NCBI GenBank assembly: GCA_002842395.1
Contig: PHCV01000004.1
Coordinates: 256,374-320,373, forward strand
DNA from: Betaproteobacteria bacterium HGW-Betaproteobacteria-11
GTDB taxonomy: Bacteria > Pseudomonadota > Gammaproteobacteria > Burkholderiales > Rhodocyclaceae
Reading direction: 5' to 3'
Length of the DNA stretch: 64,000 nt
A program made the position numbers and the translations under genes. A model generated the notes under the pieces. That model was not told the DNA's origin. It made no database searches and saw only the letters and a list, made by a program, of their open reading frames with translations. This document shows positions 40,561-48,936 of the stretch, one piece after another (position 1 is the first letter of the stretch; every line of letters starts with the position of its first letter).

Positions 40561-42970
40561 CAGGCCGGTGCAGAGTCGTTGTCGACGTGCAATAGTTTCA
40601 CGAACTCGTCCGCCGGAACCGGTCTGGACCTGAGATAGCCCTGCCAGCGATCGATGCCAAGGTTTTCCAGCCATTCGAGCTGCGCCTCAGTCTCCACACC
40701 CTCGGCCAGCACGTCGAGTTTCATCGCGTGACCAAGGGCGATGATGGCGGTGGCGATCTTGCGGTCGGAGGCCCGTTCGACCAGATGGTCGACGAAGCTC
40801 TTGTCGATTTTCAGCTCGTTCAGCGGAAAGAACTGCAAGTAGGCCAGCGATGAAAAGCCGGTGCCGAAATCGTCGATCGAGAGCTCGATCCCCATCGCAC
40901 GCAGGCGATCGAGTTGCGGCAGAAGAATCTCCCTGTTTTCCATCAATGTCGATTCCGTCAGTTCGAGCACCAGCCCGCTCCCCGGATAGCCGTTCTGCGC
41001 CAGAGCTGCCGCCACCGTGCCACCAGGTTGCCGGCCGCCCACTGGCGGGCAGCCACATTCACCGCCAGTTTCAGCGGCGGCAGACCGGCGGCACGCCAGG
41101 CGGCGCCCTGGCGGCAGGTCTCGAACAGTACCTGGCGGCCGAGTTCGACGATCAGGCCGGAGTCTTCCGCGACCTGAATGAAGCGGTCGGGCGGCACCAG
41201 GCCATGCAGCGGATCCCGCCAGCGCACCAGCGCCTCGGCACCGATCACGCGACCATGCCGTACCTCGATCTGCGACTGAAAGAAGACGCACATCTCGTTC
41301 CCGGCGAGCGCCTGGCGCAGCCGGTTTTCCAGATCGAGCCGGGCTCGGGCGCGTTCAGTCAGTTCGCTGCTGGCAAAACGGTACTGGCTGTCCGTTTCGC
41401 GGCGCGCCGCCTCGAGGGCGGAATCGGCCTGGCGCAGCAACGAGCTGACCGACGACCCGTCGCCCGGGCAAAGTGCAATCCCGATCGCCGCGCCGAGCAC
41501 CACCGGGCGGTCTTCGATGACATGGGGTTGCTCCAGCGCATGGAGTACGGTGCTGGCAAAGCGGGCGGCTTCTTCCTGGCTGATGTCGGAATTGAGAAAC
41601 ACGGCGAACTCGTCGCCCTCCATGTGGCATGTCAGATGGCCTTCGGTCGCCGCCTGCAGGCGGCGTGCCGTTTCCACCAAAACCACATCGCCGGCCTCGA
41701 TGCCGAAGCTGGCGTTTAGCCGCTGAAACCCGTGCAGATTGATCAGCAGCAGGGCAAAGCCGCGCCGCTCGCCGTTGCCAACCAGGGCGACCGCCTCCTT
41801 CAACCGGGCCAGCAGGAAGGTGCGGTTGGGCAGCCCCACCAGCGCGCTGTTCCAGGCCAGCGCCTCGGCGCGGGATTCGGCGGCCTTGATTTCCGAAAGA
41901 TCGGTGAACACGCCGACATAATGGGTGACTGCGCCATGCTCGTCACAAGCCGCGCTGATCGACAGCCATTCCGGCCAGAGCTGACCATTTTTGCGCCGAT
42001 TCCAGATTTCGCCCGCCCAGAACCCCTGTTCCGCAATGCTGCGCCACATCGCCGCGTAGAACTCGGGGCCCTGGCGGCCGGACTGCAGAATCCGCGGCGT
42101 CTGGCCGACAGCTTCCTCGGCGCTGTAGCCGGTGATCGCGGTGAAGGCAGGATTCACTTGCTCGATGCGGCCGGCGGCATCGGTGATGGTGATGCCCTCA
42201 CGGCTTGCCTCGAAGGCCAGCGTGGCATGCAGCATGCGCTGGCGCAACGCATTCCATTCCGTCTGCAACGCATTGAACACCTCTACCGCCTCGGCAATTT
42301 CGCGAGCACCGCCATGCACCTCGATGCGGCGGAATTCGCCTGCGGGAAAGTTCTCGACCTGACGACGGATCGACCCCAACGGCGCCACCACCCAGCGTGC
42401 CAGGAGAGCGAACAACAAGATCAGGCAAAAGGCGGCGATACTCGTTTCGCGCAGTAACTGCCCGGCCACCTGCTGCCACACGGCCTGCTGCCGGGCCGAC
42501 ACATCGAGGGCCAGGAACAGTCCGCCGCCCTCGGTGACCGAGAGCGGCGTCCAGGCCACCAGGGTATGGGTCGCTGCGTCGAATTCCTGTTGCGGGCCCA
42601 ACCCGTGGCGCGAAGCACCCCAGTTCGCCAGCGTCAGGGAGAAGTCACCGGGCGCAGTCTGTCCATCCCGCCGCTCGCCGCGGCTGGCCGCCCGTGCTTG
42701 ACCAGTCGCATCGACCAGCACCAGGGCGACAAGCTCCGGATCGGCCTTCGACACCTGAATTTCCTGCATGATGCCATTTGCATCGATGCGGCCATCGGAC
42801 AATCGATGCTTTTGAAGTGCCTCCAGCAGGAAAGCGGCCTTGGCTTTCGCCGCAAGCAGCATCCGGTGTGTTTCGCTGCGCTCCAGCCACCAGGCATTCG
42901 CACCAATGAAAAGGATCAGGCTGGCCAGCAATAGGGCAAACAGACGGAACGATAAGGAAGGTGTTTGCAT
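40560..42970 (-). pseudogene. PAS-GGDEF-EAL protein with a frameshift in the EAL domain
   Basis: Would be a c-di-GMP phosphodiesterase. The frame from MQTPSLSFRLFALLLAS (42970, behind AAGGAA) holds a membrane helix, a periplasmic part, a second helix and HAMP-like stretch, a PAS domain (FEASREGITITDAAGRI), a degenerate GGDEF (MEGDEFAVFL, no I-site) and the first half of EAL (GAEALVRWRDPLHG). Near 41015-41024 the frame shifts by one base: AVNVAARQWAAGNLVA runs into junk and stops at 40958, while TVAAALAQNGYPGSGLVLELTEST continues in another frame with SIDDFGTGFSSLAYL to a stop at 40560. All other EAL residues look intact, so the lesion is recent or a sequencing error. Confidence 0.85.
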
Positions 42971-43080
42971 TTTTAATTCCTTCACTACAAGCCGGCCAGA
43001 GCTTACCTTAAAAGCATAACCTCGGTATGACTATTGCAAACGGTCGGGGACGAGGCCAACGGCGCGACGGCGCCCGCATC

Positions 43081-44661
43081 TCACAGGGTAGCTTCGACCA
43101 CCACCCGGTCGCGTCCGCCGTGCTTGGCGGCGTACATCGCTTCGTCGGCATGGCGCATCAGTTCGACCGGTTCCGTATCGCCGGTAAACAAGGCCAGTCC
43201 GATGCTGGCGGTCACACGATGCTCGACCTGGCCGCCGCCTTCCTGGATCAGGAAGTAAGGCGCGGCCAGCGCCAGGCGCAGCTTTTCCGCCAATACCCGC
43301 GCCGCCTCCACGGCTTCCGCCGGATCGTTGCCGAGATCGGGCGCGAGCACGACGAACTCGTCGCCACCGAGCCGCGCCACGGTATCGCTCTCGCGTACCA
43401 CCTCGCGCATCCGCCGCGCCACCTCGCACAGCAACTTGTCGCCGAGGGCATGGCCGTATTGATCGTTGAGCGGCTTGAAGTTGTCGAGATCGAGGTAGAT
43501 CAGGGCGCCCTGCTGGTCGTTGCGGCGGGCCCGGGCCAGCGCCAGGTGCAGACGGTCTTCCAGATGACGCCGGTTGGAGAGGGCGGTGAGCGCATCATGC
43601 AGCGCGAACTCCTGGGCCTCGGCCAGCAGACGCCGATTATCCGCCGCCGCCGTGCGCAGGCGCCGATGCGAGTGCAACAGCAGTCCCGCCAGCAGCACGA
43701 CCACCAGCAACAAGGAGGCCATTGCCGTCAACGGCTGGCGATAACGCAACATGACATCGGCAAAGGTGAATTGCTTGAGTTCTTCCGGATGGGCCCGCAG
43801 GCGCAGCATCAGCAGCTCGACCGGTGTGTAATCCGCCGGCGGACGAAAGCCGGCGATCTGCGCCTGGCGCGCCAGCACATCACCAGGCTCGATGGCGAGC
43901 AGCGCGCGCGTCACGGCACGCGCCGTCTCCGGCGCAACATGGCGGGCCGCGGCAAAAGGAAATTCGGGCACGCGCGCCGTCGAATGCAGCTGCGGAAATT
44001 CGTTCTGCGGCTGGCGATTGAGAATCTTCAGCGGCGATCCGGCGCCGAGGCGCAGCTTGCCTTCGGCAGCCTGCGCCTCGAGCACGCCGCTGCGCACCAT
44101 GCCGGCATCAACCTCGCGACGCAGCACGGCGCTCACCACATGGTCATGCGGTTGACCGGTGAAGCGGTAGCGCACTTCGATGCCACGTTTTTGCAACTCC
44201 CAGGCGCCGAGCAGGTAGCCACCCAACGCCTCTTCCGCCACGGCGGCTACGGTTTTGCCGGAAAGGTCGTCGAGCGTTTCGATGTCAGGGCGGTCGGCGC
44301 GAGTGAATATCACCCCCGCCAACTCCACCAGTGGCCGCCCATCTTCCAGCCGCACCAGCGTGGCCAGCGCGGTGGCGCCATAGCGGTTGCGCAACAGCAC
44401 GAAATGTTCGGGATTGGTGAGCATGAAATCGAGCCGGCCGGCCCGCGCCGCGGCATCGAACTCGGGGTAGCCGAGAACGACCAGCTCCACGCGCGTGTCG
44501 GGCAATACGGTTTCCAGCAAGGGCGGCAGCGCTGCCCATTGCCTGCGGGTGATCTCGGGCGGCCGGAAGGCAAGGATGCCGACCCGCACCACCGTCTCCG
44601 CCGAGGACTCCGGCACTGCGGTGAACAGGCTCACCAGCCAGATGGCAATCAGACAGCGCAT
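43081..44661 (-). CDS. Periplasmic binding domain (PhnD-like) plus GGDEF diguanylate cyclase
   Basis: Sensor cyclase with a substrate-binding-protein domain as its input. 526 residues. A signal-anchor start (MRCLIAIWLVSLFTAVPESSA) is followed by a PhnD/phosphonate-type binding domain (VRVGILAFRPPEITRRQW, LDFMLTNPEHFVLLRNRYG, VRSGVLEAQAAEGKL; about 25-290). A membrane helix (AMASLLLVVVLLAGLLLH) precedes the GGDEF domain, with ARLGGDEFVVLAP near 430 and I-site RESD just before it. The ligand is unknown. It is on the same strand as, and 110 bp upstream of, the GGDEF-EAL gene, suggesting a cyclase/phosphodiesterase pair. Confidence 0.9.
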   Translation of the reverse strand: MRCLIAIWLVSLFTAVPESSAETVVRVGILAFRPPEITRRQWAALPPLLETVLPDTRVELVVLGYPEFDAAARAGRLDFMLTNPEHFVLLRNRYGATALATLVRLEDGRPLVELAGVIFTRADRPDIETLDDLSGKTVAAVAEEALGGYLLGAWELQKRGIEVRYRFTGQPHDHVVSAVLRREVDAGMVRSGVLEAQAAEGKLRLGAGSPLKILNRQPQNEFPQLHSTARVPEFPFAAARHVAPETARAVTRALLAIEPGDVLARQAQIAGFRPPADYTPVELLMLRLRAHPEELKQFTFADVMLRYRQPLTAMASLLLVVVLLAGLLLHSHRRLRTAAADNRRLLAEAQEFALHDALTALSNRRHLEDRLHLALARARRNDQQGALIYLDLDNFKPLNDQYGHALGDKLLCEVARRMREVVRESDTVARLGGDEFVVLAPDLGNDPAEAVEAARVLAEKLRLALAAPYFLIQEGGGQVEHRVTASIGLALFTGDTEPVELMRHADEAMYAAKHGGRDRVVVEATL

Positions 44662-44795
44662 GATCCCAACATCCTACGCCAACCCCCGCAACAGTCAAAA
44701 CCCGGCGGCCGCTGGCCGCCACCAGATCAGGATGAAACCATACCGCCCCGGCAATCTGCCTGCGCTATGATGCCCAAATAGCGAAAGGAACCCCG

Positions 44796-45938
44796 ATGCG
44801 GTTTGCCCCGTTCCGTCCTCACCTCTGGTTCATCGTCCTGGTTGCGTGGCTCATGCCGACCTCACCGGTTTTGGCGGAGGACGCGTTGCCACTGGAAAAA
44901 ATCCGTCTGCCGCCCGGTTTTTCCATCGCGCTATGGACCCGGGTCGACAATCCCCGCCAGATGGCGCTCGGCGCCCGCGATGCGACCGGCGGCACGGTCT
45001 ATGTTGGCTCCATGCGCGCCGGCCGCGTCCATGCGGTGCGCTTCGATAGCCGCCATCAGGCGAGCGGCGTCAGCACGGTGGCCAGCGGCCTGACCCTGCC
45101 CTCGGGGGTGGCCTGGCGCGACGGGGCGCTGTATGTCGCGGCCGTCGATCGCATCCTGCGCTATGCCGACATCGACCGGCGTCTGGCCAACCCACCGGCG
45201 CCGGTGGTGGTCAGGAACACCTTGCCACGACAGAACGAGCACGGCTGGAAATTCATCGCCTTCGGCCCCGATGGCAAACTTTATGTGCCGGTCGGCGCAC
45301 CCTGCAACAGCTGCGCGCCGGGCGAGCCTTATGCCAGCATTCTGCGCATGGACGCCGATGGCTCGAACGCCGAAATTTATGCCCGCGGCGTGCGCAACTC
45401 GATCGGCTTCGACTGGGACCCGGCCGATGGCACGCTGTGGTTCACCGACAACGGCCGCGACTGGCTGGGCCCGGATGCGCCGCCCGACGAGCTCAACCAC
45501 GCGCCACGCCCCGGCCTCGATTTCGGCTTTCCGTTCTGCCACGGCGGCGAGATCGCCGATCCGGACTTCGGCAAGGCGCGCCGCTGCGACGAATTCATCC
45601 CGCCGGCGCAAAAACTCGGCGCTCACGTTGCGGCGCTCGGCATGCGCTTTTACGTCGGCAACCAGTTTCCCGAAGCCTATCGCCACAGCATTTTCATCGC
45701 CGAACACGGCTCGTGGAACCGCTGGCAGAAAGTCGGCTATCGCATCACGCGGGTGCCCATCCGTAACGGCAAAGCCGCGGGCTACGAGGTATTCGCCGAG
45801 GGCTGGCTGGAAGACAGCCTGCTCGGCGGCAGCGCCTGGGGCCGGCCGAGCGATGTGCTGGCGCTGCCCGACGGTTCGCTGCTGGTCGCCGACGATCAGG
45901 CCAACGCGATTTACCGCATCAGCTGGCGCGGCCGGTAA
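44796..45938 (+). CDS. PQQ-type sugar (sorbosone-like) dehydrogenase, periplasmic
   Basis: Six-bladed beta-propeller protein related to soluble PQQ-dependent sugar/L-sorbosone dehydrogenases; true substrate unknown. 380 residues. Signal peptide WFIVLVAWLMPTSPVLA, cut near residue 28. Family stretches: LPPGFSIALWTRVDNPRQMA, LPSGVAWRDGALYVA, GWKFIAFGPDGKLYVPVGAPC, YARGVRNSIGFDWDPADG, LWFTDNGRDWLG, and HGSWNRWQKVGYRI. AAAGGAA lies before the ATG. Divergent from the PhnD-GGDEF gene. No PQQ synthesis genes are in the window. Confidence 0.88.
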   Translation: MRFAPFRPHLWFIVLVAWLMPTSPVLAEDALPLEKIRLPPGFSIALWTRVDNPRQMALGARDATGGTVYVGSMRAGRVHAVRFDSRHQASGVSTVASGLTLPSGVAWRDGALYVAAVDRILRYADIDRRLANPPAPVVVRNTLPRQNEHGWKFIAFGPDGKLYVPVGAPCNSCAPGEPYASILRMDADGSNAEIYARGVRNSIGFDWDPADGTLWFTDNGRDWLGPDAPPDELNHAPRPGLDFGFPFCHGGEIADPDFGKARRCDEFIPPAQKLGAHVAALGMRFYVGNQFPEAYRHSIFIAEHGSWNRWQKVGYRITRVPIRNGKAAGYEVFAEGWLEDSLLGGSAWGRPSDVLALPDGSLLVADDQANAIYRISWRGR

Positions 45939-45997
45939 TCCTGTCGTCACGACTCCGCTTTAGAATCCGCGCCAGAAGCAGGACCCTACCGCCCGTT

Positions 45998-46021
45998 CGC
46001 CGTCTCGCCAGCGCCGACTTT
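45998..46021 (+). repeat. Dispersed 25-bp repeat, copy 10 (before pta)
   Basis: CGCCGTCTCGCC then AGCGCCGACTTT exact, intergenic, 22 bp before the pta ATG. Confidence 0.9.
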
Positions 46022-46043
46022 CCCATCGCCACCAAGGATATTC

Positions 46044-47447
46044 ATGACCCCATCCCAGGACTACATCGAGAACCGCACCTTCGACGAAATTGTCATCGGT
46101 GAATCGGCGACACTGACGCGCACGCTGAAACCGGAAGACATCCAGATGTTCGCCATCATCTCCGGCGACATCAATCCGGCGCTGGTCGATCCGGAATACG
46201 CCCGCTCCTCGATGTTCCACGAGGTCATCGCCCATGGCATGTGGGGGGGCGCCCTGATCTCCACCGTGCTCGGCACCGAGTTTCCCGGCCCCGGCACCAT
46301 CTACGTCGGCCAGACGCTGAACTTCGAGCGTCCGCTGCGCGTCGGCGACACGCTGACGCTGACACTCACCTGCCAGAAGAAGTTCGCCCACGATCACCAT
46401 GTCATTCTCGACTGCCGCGGCGTCAATCAGGAAGGCCAGCCGGTGCTCAACGGCACCGCCGAGGTGCTGGCGCCGACGCAAAAGGTGCGCCGGCCGAAAC
46501 AAGACCTGCCCGAGCTGCATCTCACGCCCAGCAAACATTCGCGCTTCGAGCATCTGCTCAAGATCACTGCCGGCCTCGTGCCGATCGCCATGGGCGTGGT
46601 GCACCCGTGCGATGCCGAGTCGCTCAAGGGGGCGCTGATGGCGCGCGATCGCGGCCTGATCCTGCCGACGCTGATCGGCCCGGAAGCCAAAATCCGCAGC
46701 CTGGCCGAGACCAACGTGCTCGATCTGGCCGGCTGCACGCTGATCGATGCCGAACACAGCCATGCCGCTGCCGAAACGGCCGTCGCCCTGGCCCGCACAG
46801 GCAAACTCGAGGCGCTGATGAAGGGCTCGCTGCACACCGACGAGTTGATGGCCGCGGTGGTGGACAAGACCAACGGCCTGCGCACCGCGCGGCGCATCAG
46901 CCACGTCTTTCTGATGAGCGTGCCAAGCTACCCGCGCCTGCTCATGATTACCGATGCCGCGGTCAATGTCTCGCCGAACCTGCTGGGCAAGGCCGACATC
47001 CTGCGGAACGCGATCGATCTGGCCCATCTCTTGAAGATCGCCGAGCCGAAGGTGGCGATCCTCGCCGCGGTGGAAACCGTCAATCCCGACATGCAGGCCA
47101 CGCTCGATGCCGCCGCCCTGTGCAAGATGGCCGATCGCGGCCAGATCACCGGGGGCGTCGTCGATGGCCCGCTGGCCTTCGACAATGCCATCTCGCTGGT
47201 CGCGGCGCGGACCAAGGGGATCAAGTCGGCGGTGGCCGGACAGGCCGACATCCTGCTGGTGCCGGACATCGAATCGGGCAACATGCTGGCCAAGCAACTC
47301 GAATATCTGGCCGATGCGCTGGCCTGCGGCATCGTCCTCGGCGCCCGGGTGCCGATCGTCCTCACCAGCCGCGCCGACTCGGCCGAAACCCGTACCGCCT
47401 CGACCGCCGTGGCGATGGTCATGGCTCACGCGAAACGACAGCAATGA
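46044..47447 (+). CDS. MaoC-like hydratase fused to phosphate acetyltransferase
   Basis: Two-domain enzyme of 467 residues. The N-terminal part (about 1-145) is a MaoC/R-specific enoyl-CoA hydratase hot-dog domain: DINPALVDPEYARSSMFHEV, HGMWGGALISTVLG and PLRVGDTLTLTLT. The C-terminal part (about 165-467) is a phosphate acyltransferase of the Pta/Ptb group: GVVHPCDAESLKGALMA, TDAAVNVSPNLLGKADIL, GPLAFDNAISLVAARTKGI and AGQADILLVPDIESGNML. Its stop overlaps the ackA start, so acyl-CoA to acyl phosphate to carboxylate plus ATP is the likely path. Acetyl- versus butyryl-specificity cannot be read from sequence. Confidence 0.93.
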   Translation: MTPSQDYIENRTFDEIVIGESATLTRTLKPEDIQMFAIISGDINPALVDPEYARSSMFHEVIAHGMWGGALISTVLGTEFPGPGTIYVGQTLNFERPLRVGDTLTLTLTCQKKFAHDHHVILDCRGVNQEGQPVLNGTAEVLAPTQKVRRPKQDLPELHLTPSKHSRFEHLLKITAGLVPIAMGVVHPCDAESLKGALMARDRGLILPTLIGPEAKIRSLAETNVLDLAGCTLIDAEHSHAAAETAVALARTGKLEALMKGSLHTDELMAAVVDKTNGLRTARRISHVFLMSVPSYPRLLMITDAAVNVSPNLLGKADILRNAIDLAHLLKIAEPKVAILAAVETVNPDMQATLDAAALCKMADRGQITGGVVDGPLAFDNAISLVAARTKGIKSAVAGQADILLVPDIESGNMLAKQLEYLADALACGIVLGARVPIVLTSRADSAETRTASTAVAMVMAHAKRQQ

Positions 47448-48676
47448 CCCACGGCGCCCTGCTCACCCTCAATGCCGGCTCGTCCTCGATCAAGTTCGCG
47501 CTGTTCGCCGATGCCGCAGCGCCCGCGGCGCAAGCCGAACTGTGCGGACAAATCGAGGGCCTGGACGAAGCTCCGGGAGGCACGGCCACAGCCGCCCGCC
47601 TGAGCGTGCACGATGCCGCCGGCCGGCCGCTGGCCGATCAGGAACTCCCGCACACGCCTTCGCATGCCAGCGCACTCCAACGGCTGCTCGACTGGCTCGA
47701 CGCGCACCTGGAAGGCCGCTCGATTCGCGCCGTCGGTCATCGCGTGGTGCATGGCGGCACGCAATTCGCCGCACCCGCCGTGGTGTCAGCGCCGACTTTT
47801 TCCGCCTTGCGTGAACTCATCCCGCTCGCGCCGTTGCACCAGCCGCACAACCTGGCCGGCATCGAGGCCATGCTGGCCTTTCTGCCCGGCGTGCCCCAGG
47901 TAGCCTGCTTCGATACCGCCTTTCACCGCACCCAGCCGGAACTCGCGCAACGCTTCGCCCTGCCGCGCGCGCTGCTTGATGCCGGCGTGCGGCGTTATGG
48001 CTTTCACGGCCTGTCCTACGAATACATTGCCGAAGTGCTGCCCCAACACCTTCCCGCCGAAGTTGCCCGCGGCCGGGTGCTCGTTGCCCATCTGGGCAAC
48101 GGCGCCTCGATGTGCGCGCTGCAGGACCGGCGCAGCATCGCCTCGACCATGGGCTTCACGGCACTCGATGGCCTGGTGATGGGCACCCGTTGCGGCACCA
48201 TCGATCCGGGTGTGCTGCTGTATCTGCTGGAGCAGCGCGGCATGTCGGCAACCGCCATCAGTCACCTGCTCTATCACCAGTCCGGACTGCTCGGCGTCTC
48301 CGGCATTTCCGCCGACATGCACACCCTGCTCGCCAGTAGCGAACCGCTGGCGGCGGAAGCCGTCGAGCTGTTCTGCTACCGCGCCGCGCGCGAAGCCGGT
48401 TCGCTGATCGCCGCGCTCGGCGGCCTCGACGCCCTGATCTTCACCGGCGGCATCGGCGAGCATGCCGCGCCGGTACGCGAAAAAATCTGCGCCCGGCTCG
48501 GCTGGCTTGGGCTGGAACTGGACAGCGCGGCCCATGCGGCGACAGCCGTGCCCACACCCGCCCGGGTGATTTCGACCACCGCCAGCCGGATCGCCGTCGC
48601 CGTGATTCCGACCAACGAAGAATGGATGATCGCCCGCCACACCGCGCACCTGATCGAGCACACGACCATCGGCTGA
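47444..48676 (+). CDS. ackA: Acetate kinase AckA
   Basis: Interconverts acetyl phosphate plus ADP and acetate plus ATP. The start MTHGALLTLNAGSSSIKFALF overlaps the pta stop (ATGA) and gives 410 residues. Conserved parts: NAGSSSIKF, GHRVVHGG, FDTAFHRTQPE, RRYGFHGLSYEYIAEVL, LVAHLGNGASMCAL, GTRCGTIDPGVLLYLL and FTGGIGEHAAPVREKIC. A dispersed-repeat copy encodes VVSAPTFSAL between VHGG and APLH; the spacing there (23 residues) equals that of E. coli AckA, so the repeat replaced rather than lengthened the sequence. Confidence 0.95.
   Translation: MTHGALLTLNAGSSSIKFALFADAAAPAAQAELCGQIEGLDEAPGGTATAARLSVHDAAGRPLADQELPHTPSHASALQRLLDWLDAHLEGRSIRAVGHRVVHGGTQFAAPAVVSAPTFSALRELIPLAPLHQPHNLAGIEAMLAFLPGVPQVACFDTAFHRTQPELAQRFALPRALLDAGVRRYGFHGLSYEYIAEVLPQHLPAEVARGRVLVAHLGNGASMCALQDRRSIASTMGFTALDGLVMGTRCGTIDPGVLLYLLEQRGMSATAISHLLYHQSGLLGVSGISADMHTLLASSEPLAAEAVELFCYRAAREAGSLIAALGGLDALIFTGGIGEHAAPVREKICARLGWLGLELDSAAHAATAVPTPARVISTTASRIAVAVIPTNEEWMIARHTAHLIEHTTIG
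47776..47801 (+). repeat. Dispersed 25-bp repeat, copy 11 (inside ackA)
   Basis: CGCCGTGGTGTC then AGCGCCGACTTTTT; core exact. Encodes VVSAPTF with no length change relative to E. coli AckA. Confidence 0.85.
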
Positions 48677-48778
48677 GCAAACCCTCCAGCAAGAAACACT
48701 TCCGGCGCACCGGGGCGCAAACGTCGAAAAGCTGCCTCATCCTGCTGTTTTTTTGACCTTTCCGGGCGGAATTTTGGC

Positions 48779-48794
48779 ACACTATATCTAGTAG
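48779..48794 (+). promoter_or_regulatory. NrdR-like box upstream of nrdJ
   Basis: ACACTATATCTAGTAG matches 13 of 16 positions of the known NrdR consensus acaCwAtATaTwGtgt. It lies about 145 bp before the nrdJ start in an AT-rich stretch, so repression of nrdJ by NrdR is likely. Confidence 0.6.
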
Positions 48795-48811
48795 TCGAAC
48801 TGCTGCTATGC

Positions 48812-48826
48812 ACAAGTAAAACTTGT
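48812..48826. promoter_or_regulatory. Palindrome ACAAGT-N3-ACTTGT upstream of nrdJ
   Basis: A perfect 6-bp inverted repeat, its centre about 32 bp (three helical turns) past the NrdR-like box centre. It is a poor NrdR match base by base, but the spacing fits the paired boxes typical for NrdR; it may instead bind another regulator. Confidence 0.4.
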
Positions 48827-48936
48827 AACATATTGTTTTATATGATATTGAAAAATATTCATTTGCCGAATACAAAACAGCGCGTTATGCTCCGTGCTCA
48901 AAGAAAAAAATGCATGAACCATCACCGGGAGAACAC

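Noticed and set aside
47222-47245. AAGTCGGCGGTGGC in the pta domain
   Set aside because: It codes for a conserved Pta stretch (IKSAVAGQAD) and needs an indel to fit the repeat.
48677-48936. Cobalamin riboswitch upstream of nrdJ
   Set aside because: I looked for a B12-box and paired helices before this B12-dependent enzyme and found none in the 260-bp gap.
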